A stretch of 64,000 nt of DNA from JAWKRB01 sp041389885 (GTDB lineage: Bacteria > Myxococcota_A > Polyangia > Polyangiales > Ga0077539), in NCBI GenBank assembly GCA_041389885.1, contig JAWKRB010000031.1:31051-95050 (forward strand), written 5' to 3'. The first letter of the stretch is position 1, and each line of letters begins with the position of its first letter. Under the pieces are notes generated by a model. That model ran no database searches. It saw only the letters and a list, made by a program, of their open reading frames with translations, and was not told the origin of the DNA. The translations under genes were made by a program, and so were the position numbers. Below are positions 52,811 through 60,764 of this stretch, one piece after another.

Positions 52811-54206
52811 TCGCTTCGTCAACGTCATGGCCGACACTCCCGCCGAGATCGGCGACGACCTCTCGCGGAGGGTACTCCGGGCGCTTGAGGCTGCGCCCGA
52901 AGAGGGGCCCTTGACACTCTACCTCTCAAGCTCGTCGACGCTGGGCAACGATCTGACCATCCCTGCGCGCTGTGCTCTGATGTTCGCACCCGGTGTTCGA
53001 GTCACGCTTGAGCATGGAATGACGCTGTGGGTGCACGGCGCCGTCGACCTCGGCTTTGAGCCTCGGTTCGAGCTCCGCAAGGGCGCGAGCGTCAAGCTCC
53101 TCGGCTTGCTCGAGGAGATTCGACCCGAGTGGTGGTTCGGAGACGATGCGAGCGCGTCCCTCGACGCCGCGGTTCTCATCGCCGTCGACCGAATGACGGC
53201 GGGCGTGGCGCAGGCGCCCATACGGCTCTGTGGTCCCTATGAGCTCAGCCGGACCCTGGACCTGGGCGCGCTCGCGCGCGATCAAGCGATGGAGTTTGTG
53301 CTCCTGGGCCGCCATCCCAGGGGTGACTCGGTGCTGCGACCTACATTTCTCCATCACCCTGAGAGCGTTGGAGAGTTTCCGCTGCTCCGAACCTCCGGCG
53401 GCATTCGGGTGAGCGCCGAGCACGTGGGCTTTGATACCACCGTCGCGCGGATGGGAGCGCCTTCGACGGCGCCCGCGGCTCTCCACCAGGACGCGATGGG
53501 CGGGACCCGCTACCATCGCTGCTCGTTCTGGGGTGCCGCTGCCGTTCGCATCGAACCCGGCGCCCCGGAGTCCGACTCAGCGCCAGACATGCCGGATGTC
53601 ACCTTCGACGGCTGTTGGTTTGAGGGTGTGTCAAGGGACGGGGTCGCTGGGGCCATGCTGAGCGTGGCCGAGGGCCAACCAGCAGATCTGCATGTCTCCT
53701 GCTGCGCGTTCATGGGATCCGCGCGAGCCTTGATCGAGATGAGCGTCGGCGCTCTCGATGTTCAGGGTTGCGTATTCGATAACGTCGTTGGTTCGTATGG
53801 TGATGGATGTGACCTGCTCTTGAATGTTGGCATCTCCTCGCGGGGTGAAGTCTCGAAGGGAGGAGCGAACCTCGCTCTGAACGAGCTGCACGTGCGAACG
53901 CGAAGCTTGAGGCATGTGCGGGCCGAGCGCGATGTCTCCACTCTGGGAGCCACTGTGTGCATGACGGGCGTCGTGCAGGACACTTCAGAGATTGATGCTG
54001 ATCGAGCGTCCGAGTTTTCATCGGTATCGTGGCGTGGTCCGCTCAGCTCGTCGATGGTGATCCAAGGGTGCTTCCTCGAGGGCACCATCGATGTGGACGA
54101 TTCACTCGGTATTGTCTCTCTGGCGACGACCCTCCGAGGGGTACCCTTGGTTTCAAGGGCGACGCGTATCCGTTGGAGCTATCCGCCAATCGTGAGTGTC
54201 ACCTAG
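52797..54206 (+). CDS. Right-handed beta-helix protein (third copy)
   Basis: I chose GTG 52797, which gives VPFSNRFVNVMADTP, matching the start MSFFDRAFIDV and MGAFGPELVDV of its two relatives; an ATG at 52779 would add six unmatched residues. The 469-residue protein has LTIPARCALMFAPGVRVTLEHGMTLWVHG, then IRPEWWFGDDASASLDAAV with the shared P-E-W motif, and beta-helix turns such as MPDVTFDGCWFEGVS and ALDVQGCVFDNVV. It is shorter than its relatives because the C-terminal extension is missing. No signal peptide is seen. About 50 bases separate it from the following small gene. Function unknown. Confidence 0.75.
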   Translation: MPFSNRFVNVMADTPAEIGDDLSRRVLRALEAAPEEGPLTLYLSSSSTLGNDLTIPARCALMFAPGVRVTLEHGMTLWVHGAVDLGFEPRFELRKGASVKLLGLLEEIRPEWWFGDDASASLDAAVLIAVDRMTAGVAQAPIRLCGPYELSRTLDLGALARDQAMEFVLLGRHPRGDSVLRPTFLHHPESVGEFPLLRTSGGIRVSAEHVGFDTTVARMGAPSTAPAALHQDAMGGTRYHRCSFWGAAAVRIEPGAPESDSAPDMPDVTFDGCWFEGVSRDGVAGAMLSVAEGQPADLHVSCCAFMGSARALIEMSVGALDVQGCVFDNVVGSYGDGCDLLLNVGISSRGEVSKGGANLALNELHVRTRSLRHVRAERDVSTLGATVCMTGVVQDTSEIDADRASEFSSVSWRGPLSSSMVIQGCFLEGTIDVDDSLGIVSLATTLRGVPLVSRATRIRWSYPPIVSVT

Positions 54207-54257
54207 CGCTTCGTCGATGACGCGTTATCGCGCGAGGCTGCTTGAATGGAGGGCGTC

Positions 54258-54734
54258 ATGATCGCAGCGACGAATGGAGTTGGCATCGAGCGGGTGCGCT
54301 CTCGCGACTCCCGAATCACGGTCGAGGCACGCCGGGGGTCCTGTCTCATGCGGGCTCGTGCCTCCGCGGAGTGTGAGGGGGGCGAAGGGACTCGCGTTGG
54401 CTGCTGCTCATGCACGGTGCTCGCTGCGACTCTCCAGACAACCCGACTGCTTGAGAGCTGGGAGACGGCGCCCTCGAGTTGCGACTGCCTCTGGTGTCGC
54501 CGGGAGGCGCTGACGGCGGCGCAGCGCCGCGCGCGGGAGCCGAGGATCCTCGCGGTGTCGCACGAGTCTCCGCCTACCCCGCTCCCGCCTTGGATCATGG
54601 CGGCCTTCGAGCGTCCCTCCCTGCGCGAGATGGCGCATGCGGCGCAGCGGGTGATCCCGCGGCTGATGGGCCCCGCGTGGTGGCTGCGGCCGTCCGCGCC
54701 TCGCCGATTGCCCACCGACGGGAGCACCCCATGA
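54258..54734 (+). CDS. Small CxxC protein of the island (first)
   Basis: From ATG 54258, with GGAGGG 4-5 bases ahead, the protein is 158 residues. It is basic, with a cysteine cluster CCSCTVL and a later CDCLWCRRE pair, and a C-terminal half LPPWIMAAFERPSLREMAHAAQRVIPRLMG. Compared with the 155-residue protein at 54918 it has a similar order: a PRPLEALLP/LLESWETAP type stretch, a CxxC motif, then a PPPLP-type segment and a helical tail. That suggests the two are homologous. No signal peptide is apparent. The pair may bind metal or form disulfides. The next reading frame overlaps by ATGA. Confidence 0.5.
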   Translation: MIAATNGVGIERVRSRDSRITVEARRGSCLMRARASAECEGGEGTRVGCCSCTVLAATLQTTRLLESWETAPSSCDCLWCRREALTAAQRRAREPRILAVSHESPPTPLPPWIMAAFERPSLREMAHAAQRVIPRLMGPAWWLRPSAPRRLPTDGSTP

Positions 54735-54847
54735 CCGTCGTTGCTTTCCTCGATATGTCCCCTCTCGCTCTCGGCATCCCACTCTTCACGATGCAATCGC
54801 CCTGGGCTGCGGGGCAGTTCCGGGACGAAGGATCACTCCGAACCTGA
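54731..54847 (+). CDS. 38-residue reading frame between the two CxxC genes
   Basis: The ATG at 54731 overlaps the stop of the preceding CxxC gene (ATGA) and GGGAGC lies 8 bases upstream. It encodes MTVVAFLDMSPLALGIPLF followed by TMQSPWAAGQFRDEGSLRT. The first part is hydrophobic, so it could be a small membrane-associated peptide or leader. Its very short length makes it uncertain whether it is translated; the coupling and the tight packing argue in favour. Confidence 0.35.
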   Translation: MTVVAFLDMSPLALGIPLFTMQSPWAAGQFRDEGSLRT

Positions 54848-54917
54848 GAGGCATCGGGCCCTGCGGTCTTCGAGTGAACGTGAGCGCGAGGGACTTCAAC
54901 AGATGGAGGAGATATTC

Positions 54918-55385
54918 ATGGGCATTGAGAAGACTCGAAAGGATCTGGTAGACCCGCGGGTTCGAAGGGTGCAGCGCTCGCCTCGTCCGCTTGAGGCCCT
55001 ATTGCCGCGTTCATCGTGGGCTGATTGCGCGACCTGCGCGTCGCCCACTGAAGGACCCAGCAAGGCTCGTGTGCTGCGCCTTCGACACGATGAGCCTCGG
55101 GTGTTGAGCACGTGGGATCCCCCGCCCCTTCCCACGGTGGCCGACATCCTGCAATCCGTTCTGCGCGAAGGGCGACGGGTGCGCCTCACGAAGGAGTTGG
55201 AGGGGGGCCTGCTGGTGCTGGCGGCCAAATCGCTATCTGGGCTGGGATCGGTCCCTTCTCGGTCCCTGACGGATGCTGCGCAGCGAGGCCTGCTGGGCCC
55301 TATCGTCTTGCCCGGTCGCTCTGACGACGATGCCCCATCCGTTTCACAGGGGGTCGATGATGACGTGAAGTCCCTGAAGGGATGA
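54918..55385 (+). CDS. Small CxxC protein of the island (second)
   Basis: The ATG at 54918 has GGAGGAGA 6 bases upstream; an ATG at 54903 lacks this. The 155-residue product begins MGIEKTRKDLVDPRVRRVQRSPRP, has a SSWADCATCASPT cysteine pair, then DPPPLPTVADILQSVLREGRRVRLTKELEGGLLVLAAKSLSGLG and an acidic end. It seems related to the 54258 product. The C-terminal half is helical and amphipathic. No known domain was found. The stop overlaps the region just before the next gene, which starts 9 bases later, so it is in the same transcript. Confidence 0.55.
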   Translation: MGIEKTRKDLVDPRVRRVQRSPRPLEALLPRSSWADCATCASPTEGPSKARVLRLRHDEPRVLSTWDPPPLPTVADILQSVLREGRRVRLTKELEGGLLVLAAKSLSGLGSVPSRSLTDAAQRGLLGPIVLPGRSDDDAPSVSQGVDDDVKSLKG

Positions 55386-55394
55386 GGTCTAGCT

Positions 55395-56804
55395 ATGGGA
55401 TTCGGACCCGGTCTCTATCTTCCTGGTCGCGACGAGCCGATCACGAATAGTTACAGCGCCAACGCACCGTGGACGCTGCTCAGTCCGGAGCATCGAACCC
55501 TGGTGGTGTCTCCTGCGGGCACGCCGGCTCCGTTGCGCGAGCCGCGCACGGGTGTCGAGGCCATCGAGCGGGCGAGACTGCTCGTGGATCCAACCCAGCA
55601 GGGAGCCACCCCGGCCCGAACCCTGGTGGGCGATGCGCGTGACCTGCTTCTTTGGACGCTCCGCCGCGCCAACGTCGCAGGACTTGATGCTGACTCGCAG
55701 GTGTGCGCAAGGGAGTCCTTCTCGACCGGCGCGCTGCGACGCTACGACGACTCGGTCCCCGCGCGGGGAGATGTCGAGATCCACGTCGGCTGGACCTTCA
55801 GCGCCTTGCAGATGTTGACGGAGAGCCATCCCGCGGTCGAGGGTGCTCCGTCCGACTCGCTGTATCGTGAACACCCGCCCCCGACGCACATCGACGCAGA
55901 CGGATTCGTCTGTCTGGCTCGGCAGGCGGCCGACCGAATTCAGGTGGTCCTCGCAGGCGGAGGCGACTATGGGACCTACTTCGCGGTAGTCTGGTTCCTT
56001 CGCAAGTTGTGCGACGCCGAGTGGCTGCTGCCCGGTCCGCTGGGCTTCGTCGTGACAGACCACCTGGGGAGCGCACTCGTCGCTCCGGCGGGCCTCAGTC
56101 GGCTGGTTGAGCCCTGGATTCGCAGTCGCACTCTCGATGGACTCGCAAATAGCGGACTGACACTCGGGGAGATCGATCAGCTTCGCGATTGGAGCTTGAG
56201 AAACTTTCTCCGACCGGGGAACTGTCGGCCATTCATGCGGCAGCAGCTTCGGCAACTCGAAGCCTGCGCCTTGCTTGACCCCACCCAGCCGAGCTCCAAC
56301 TTATGGAGGTCCGAAGAGCGATTCTCCGCTGCTCACAATCAGAATCAGTTGCTTTCGCCGACCAGCTTGACGGCACTCACGGGCGGCGCGGGCGACCTGC
56401 GGCTCTACCAGGTAGCCCCCGAGCTCTTTCCCGACACCCGGCTACGGTTCGCGACCACCGAGGATGACTCGCTCGAGGCGCTATCGCGGCTCGGCTGCGA
56501 GGCTCCCGCGCCCTGGTTGCGGCCGGACATGCGGGTTGGCTCCGTGCTCGCGGCGACGCGGCTTCGCTACACCGGCCCGCAGCTTGACTTCACCCAACCC
56601 GTGCAGTCGTCGACGCCTGCTCCCACACCTTGCTCGCAGCTTGCCGCGACGGCGGATCGCTTCGAAGACGTGCCTGGGCTGGTCGATCGGCCGTACCTTC
56701 GCGTGAATGTGTCCCCACCTGAGCCTCACGGTGCGTTCGATTCAGACGTGATCGGAGCGATCTACCGACCCTACGTCAACACAACAGGGTTGAGGCCCTT
56801 GTGA
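55395..56804 (+). CDS. N-terminal half of a DUF4838-like protein
   Basis: The 469-residue protein contains GGGDYGTYFAVVWFLRKLCDAEWLLPGPLGFVV (about residues 190-222), the signature of the N-terminal region that precedes the DUF4838 domain in carbohydrate-active proteins (the GH67-like part in which a sugar-active TIM barrel follows). Upstream residues 35-190 include the fold core DVEIHVGWTF. No signal peptide is present. The stop overlaps the GTG of the next gene by GTGA, and that next gene contains the missing DUF4838 core. The two therefore look like halves of one protein. The ATG follows GAGGT about nine bases upstream. Confidence 0.6.
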   Translation: MGFGPGLYLPGRDEPITNSYSANAPWTLLSPEHRTLVVSPAGTPAPLREPRTGVEAIERARLLVDPTQQGATPARTLVGDARDLLLWTLRRANVAGLDADSQVCARESFSTGALRRYDDSVPARGDVEIHVGWTFSALQMLTESHPAVEGAPSDSLYREHPPPTHIDADGFVCLARQAADRIQVVLAGGGDYGTYFAVVWFLRKLCDAEWLLPGPLGFVVTDHLGSALVAPAGLSRLVEPWIRSRTLDGLANSGLTLGEIDQLRDWSLRNFLRPGNCRPFMRQQLRQLEACALLDPTQPSSNLWRSEERFSAAHNQNQLLSPTSLTALTGGAGDLRLYQVAPELFPDTRLRFATTEDDSLEALSRLGCEAPAPWLRPDMRVGSVLAATRLRYTGPQLDFTQPVQSSTPAPTPCSQLAATADRFEDVPGLVDRPYLRVNVSPPEPHGAFDSDVIGAIYRPYVNTTGLRPL

Positions 56805-59134
56805 CAACAGTCGCAATGACCAGGGAGTACGCCGGGGCGCGCGACGCCCGAACGTTCTTGAGGATGATCCCCAAGAGCGTGGTGCGTCATGGGGGACTCG
56901 CACATTTCCCCCTCGACTCCGGGTGGAAGCCCTGCATCTACAGCGACCAGTGGCCGGTGAATCAGGTCACACCCGAGCAGCTCCGCGACGGTGCGCTGCG
57001 GCCGCGGCGGTCTGAGTTGGGCGCTGCTCTCCAGTCCACCCTCTGCCTGTGGCTATTGCGGAGCTACATCCTCGGCGGCGACGATGAGGCGTCGGTGTCT
57101 GTCGCGCTCAACGATGGGCATGGCTGGTGCCAGTGCGACGCATGCGTGCTGAGCCAGACAAGGAGCGCGACCCGCAGACCGACGAACGTGGTGAACTTCA
57201 CCACGGTCGGCGGCTACCCCGTCCTCAACGACAGCGCGATCGATCCCGTCGCCGACCGCCTTGAAGCGAGCCAGGTGGGTAACCCTCCCCCAGAGCTCGT
57301 CAGGGTGGAGGAGATCACGACGGATCGCGTGCGAAGCTTCATGCGGCTGGCCCCGAGTGTCAGGCAGGTGAGCGCGAACCAGATCGCGTGGCAGGGGATG
57401 ATGCCGCACGCCTTCATGGCCATTCAGTCGCTGAACGCCCGAGCGGCCGTCGATTATGCCAATATTCTCGCGTACGCCGTAGACCCTGACGGCGGGGCGG
57501 TGTGGCGGGGCGCGGCCGGGGATCGGCGATGGCGCACTCGCTTCGCGATCCCGCCCTTGACTGAGTTCGTCATCACCACACATGCGTACAGCAGCGCACG
57601 CGGAGCCCCCCTCTTCGCTGCGCCGATCGATGTGCGACCGCTGGACGAGGAGGTTGACTTCGAGGGGGGCTACTTCGGCCCCGAGGCGTGGGTCGAGCCA
57701 CTGGGTGAGCCGCTGCAGGTGGAGGATCACCTCCCCCGACTACACCCGCGTCTCCTTGTGTTTGTGACGGGGAGCTCGGACCACTCGGAGTACGGTCGTG
57801 AGCCCCTCGGACAGAGCAGCGTGGCCATGCTCCAGAGCCGTCACCCGCAGTGGTTCAACTGGCTTCGGTGGGCGATGATCGCTGATCATCTGGGTATATA
57901 CGAGTACGCCTACGGCGCGGGGTTCGTCGCGCCCCGTCAGTACACTCGGCGCGTCTATCGGCAGATGCGGCTGGGGGTCCGCTCGCGCGCCCGCGCCTTC
58001 TACGCCGAGTGCTACCCGAACTGGGGGACGGGTGCGCTGATGATGTTCGAGATGGCGCAGCTCGCCTTCTGGCGACCGGTGCCGCGACCCGACGAGGTGC
58101 GTCCTGGACTGCCGGTGGTGTCGGGAGGACTGGACTACCCTGAGGTCGCCGCGATGCGATCGCGCTGGTGTCAGCGGATGTACGGCAGCGCGGCCTCGCA
58201 GATGGTGACCTTCTACGATCTACTGGAGGATCGCTGGTGCGCCATGACGGATGTGCTGGAGCGCAGCCGCGGCGACAAGGAGGTGCCGTTTCTTGGCAGC
58301 CGCGCGATTCAGATGGAGGCGGTGGATCCGTCGGCTGAGGCGGTGCCAGGGGCTACGCTCGACCGTCTTCGGGACATGCTGCGAAGGGCCGCCGCGTTGG
58401 TGAGCTCCGAGGAGCTCCCGCGTCGTCGATTGGAGCTCGTGAGCCGATCGTTCGCTGTGATCGCTGCGATGGCGGAGGTCTCCCGTGCCGCTCGAGTGGT
58501 GGTAGCCGGCCTGCGGACCCTGCGAGGTGCATCCGCGCGCGTAGTAGGGTCCTCAGCGACGCAGTTCTTCCCCTCCGGCGCGCTCACCCCACGAGAGTTC
58601 AATGACCCAGCCTTCGGGGCGGCGCGGGACGCCTTGAGCGAGCTGAACAGTCGCGTCGTGGGGATCGAGTTGTTTCGCGAACAGGTGCGTCGCCCAGTGC
58701 ATGACGCGATGCGGGCCGCGGGCATGGTGCGCATCGGTTCGGAAGGGCAGCTCCTGGCACCCGTGGCGTCGCAAGACGAGGTTCTGCCATATGAACAACT
58801 TCTCTTCGCGCGCTCATCCGTCAATCAATATCTGAGCTGGTGGAACCCCGTGGTCCTCAACACGAGTGATGCGAGGCCGGACTCGTACGTCAATGGAATT
58901 CAGGGGATCCTGTACGACCTCAAGCGTTTGGTCGAGGCCGTGGCCGCGTCGATGATCGAGGGGGGAATTCGGTGGGACGGGGCGGCTATGGATGATCGTA
59001 GCCCGTTTGACGATGTCGTGTTTGCTTGGAGCGATGTTACTCTGATGGTGGACGGTCGGTCGGTGCCGGTCAGGAGGTACAGCGGGCAGAACACTGACCG
59101 GGGGACGGGTGTGCCCTATGTTCAGATGGGATAG
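56801..59134 (+). CDS. C-terminal half with DUF4838 core
   Basis: This 777-residue protein starts GTG 56801 overlapping the previous stop. It has the DUF4838 block DEASVSVALNDGHGWCQCDACVLSQ (about 95-120), which is the family's N-D-G-x-x-C-x-C-x-x-C motif. A later region has YEYAYGAGFVAPRQYTRRVYRQMRLG, ECYPNWGTGALMMFEMAQLAFW and many Trp/Tyr residues as in glycan-active barrels. The C-terminal ~200 residues are helical and end in QNTDRGTGVPYVQMG. There is no signal peptide. Function as a glycosidase or carbohydrate-binding enzyme is plausible but the catalytic acid is not identified. Confidence 0.7.
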   Translation: MTTVAMTREYAGARDARTFLRMIPKSVVRHGGLAHFPLDSGWKPCIYSDQWPVNQVTPEQLRDGALRPRRSELGAALQSTLCLWLLRSYILGGDDEASVSVALNDGHGWCQCDACVLSQTRSATRRPTNVVNFTTVGGYPVLNDSAIDPVADRLEASQVGNPPPELVRVEEITTDRVRSFMRLAPSVRQVSANQIAWQGMMPHAFMAIQSLNARAAVDYANILAYAVDPDGGAVWRGAAGDRRWRTRFAIPPLTEFVITTHAYSSARGAPLFAAPIDVRPLDEEVDFEGGYFGPEAWVEPLGEPLQVEDHLPRLHPRLLVFVTGSSDHSEYGREPLGQSSVAMLQSRHPQWFNWLRWAMIADHLGIYEYAYGAGFVAPRQYTRRVYRQMRLGVRSRARAFYAECYPNWGTGALMMFEMAQLAFWRPVPRPDEVRPGLPVVSGGLDYPEVAAMRSRWCQRMYGSAASQMVTFYDLLEDRWCAMTDVLERSRGDKEVPFLGSRAIQMEAVDPSAEAVPGATLDRLRDMLRRAAALVSSEELPRRRLELVSRSFAVIAAMAEVSRAARVVVAGLRTLRGASARVVGSSATQFFPSGALTPREFNDPAFGAARDALSELNSRVVGIELFREQVRRPVHDAMRAAGMVRIGSEGQLLAPVASQDEVLPYEQLLFARSSVNQYLSWWNPVVLNTSDARPDSYVNGIQGILYDLKRLVEAVAASMIEGGIRWDGAAMDDRSPFDDVVFAWSDVTLMVDGRSVPVRRYSGQNTDRGTGVPYVQMG

Positions 59135-60530
59135 TTGCTGCCTGGTGTCTATTTGCAGCGTGGGATGGGTGGCCTGCGCCGCGCCGTCGGCGAAGGGCGA
59201 GCGCGATAGTAGCATCGATCGGCCATGGGTCGAGAGGTCGGATTCTCCACACGCGACGGGTGATGGCTCGAGAGATACGCCGCGAGATGCTATTCAGACT
59301 AGCTCATGGGACGGGTCGAATGAGCGCCTCGATGTGCGTCCTGTCAACTGGGGCGCGAGGGTTCCCCGTCTGGACGGAATGTACCTCGTCGATGTCGATG
59401 GTCTCGCCTATCGCTTGATGGTGGACTGGGGACAGCGAGCGCATTTCGCTCAGGTCGCCGAGCTCTCCTCTGTGGTGCGAATCGAGCACATGGCGGGGTA
59501 TCCGTGCGCACTCACCGAGAACGGTGAAGTGTACTGCCTCGGCTCCGTGCCACGAACAACCTTTACGTCGGAGCCTCCTGCCCGAAGGACGACGGAGTAT
59601 GACTACCGCACATTCACGCGATATCGAGCGGACATGGTCCCTTCGAGGATAGCGCACTATTGTGTCATGTACCAGGGCGGTGTCGCCTGCGGCCTGCGCT
59701 CTGAGAGGATGTACTGGCGAGGTGGAGCGGTCGAGGTGGCAGGATCGTTTGGAACGTACTGCGTTCGTCTGGACGGAGGCTCCGTCGAGTGCGTCGACGA
59801 GACCGGGCAAGGTGGGCTTCTTCCCGGCCTCTCGGTGTGGCTGGAGCGTTGGCCGCAGCGTATTCCAGAGCTTCAAGGTGCGCATGGGATTACGATGGAT
59901 CTCGTAAGCGGCTGTGCGCTATTTGGTTCGGGTGTCGTAAGATGCTGGGGATACAATCGATTTCCCAATCGCCAACAGGCGGGGGTTGGCGCCTGCTTGT
60001 GGGCGGGTGGTCAGCACCCTGACCCCGAGATCCGCGCGTTGTGGGATGGACCTTGTACCGACGGTCTCCAACAGGTGGAGGGCATCGACGACGCGGTGTC
60101 CATCCTCATGTCTTCGGCGAGGGCCCTCTCCTCGATCTGTGTGCTGCGTCGAAGCGGTGATCTCTGGTGCTGGGGAGATTTTCCGGGAACGCAAGCACCT
60201 CTTGATCCCTCAGGGGTTTCATTCGACGGGGGCCCGTCTCATCCCGAGGGTATTCTGCATGTGGGCCAACCGGCGCGCCTTACGAGCATCGACCGCATCG
60301 TTGACTTTCAGGCGTACAATTGCCCGGGCTTCTGCGGCTGCGCGGTTCGCGACGACGGCACCGTGTGGTGCTTTGACAGCTCAGGGGAGTGGTTTCCTCG
60401 CACACCCACGCGGATCTTCTGGGACGCAGGTCGCCTCCCCGCCGACGCGGGGACCGCGATCGACGCGGAGTCGGGCGTGGGCGGCGAGATGGATGCGGCA
60501 GCCGCCTTCGACTCGGAGGCGGGACCGTAG
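59118..60530 (+). CDS. RCC1-type beta-propeller lipoprotein
   Basis: The product is ~470 residues and starts MFRWDSCCLVSICSVGWVACAAP, a lipoprotein signal with V-A-C at the end; GTG 59109 is an alternative start three codons earlier. It overlaps the preceding gene. Six repeats fit the pattern C-x-x-x-x-x-G-x-V-x-C-x-G: PCALTENGEVYCLGS, YCVMYQGGVACGL, YCVRLDGGSVECVDE, GCALFGSGVVRCWGYN, ICVLRRSGDLWCWGD, GCAVRDDGTVWCFDS. Paired cysteines would crosslink each blade. Proteins of this type in myxobacteria are surface lipoproteins of unknown role. It is the last gene of the island; the palindromic repeat begins 20 bases after it. Confidence 0.8.
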   Translation: MFRWDSCCLVSICSVGWVACAAPSAKGERDSSIDRPWVERSDSPHATGDGSRDTPRDAIQTSSWDGSNERLDVRPVNWGARVPRLDGMYLVDVDGLAYRLMVDWGQRAHFAQVAELSSVVRIEHMAGYPCALTENGEVYCLGSVPRTTFTSEPPARRTTEYDYRTFTRYRADMVPSRIAHYCVMYQGGVACGLRSERMYWRGGAVEVAGSFGTYCVRLDGGSVECVDETGQGGLLPGLSVWLERWPQRIPELQGAHGITMDLVSGCALFGSGVVRCWGYNRFPNRQQAGVGACLWAGGQHPDPEIRALWDGPCTDGLQQVEGIDDAVSILMSSARALSSICVLRRSGDLWCWGDFPGTQAPLDPSGVSFDGGPSHPEGILHVGQPARLTSIDRIVDFQAYNCPGFCGCAVRDDGTVWCFDSSGEWFPRTPTRIFWDAGRLPADAGTAIDAESGVGGEMDAAAAFDSEAGP

Positions 60531-60550
60531 CGCTGGGACCGTTCGGCCCC

Positions 60551-60699
60551 CACCTCACCCCACGCGATTCGTGCGACACACACGGCCCCTATCCCGATGG
60601 GGAGATGGGCACGAATATGCTGTACTTCTAGAGTGTTACTGCCCCTCTCCCCTCGGGAGAGGGGAAGCGCGCACATCAAGCATCGCGTGGGGTGAGGTG
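60551..60699. repeat. Palindromic repeat with 18-bp perfect arms and a central hairpin
   Basis: CACCTCACCCCACGCGAT (60551-60568) pairs perfectly with ATCGCGTGGGGTGAGGTG (60682-60699). Inside, CCCCTCTCCC-CTC-GGGAGAGGGG (60642-60664) forms a 10-bp hairpin, which could end transcription in both directions. It is REP-like and marks the right end of the island. Confidence 0.65.
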
Positions 60700-60764
60700 C
60701 GTGGGCGGGTTCCCGCGCGACGATTTCGCGACGGATGCGCTCCGCCTCGGCCACTCCCCTCGCG

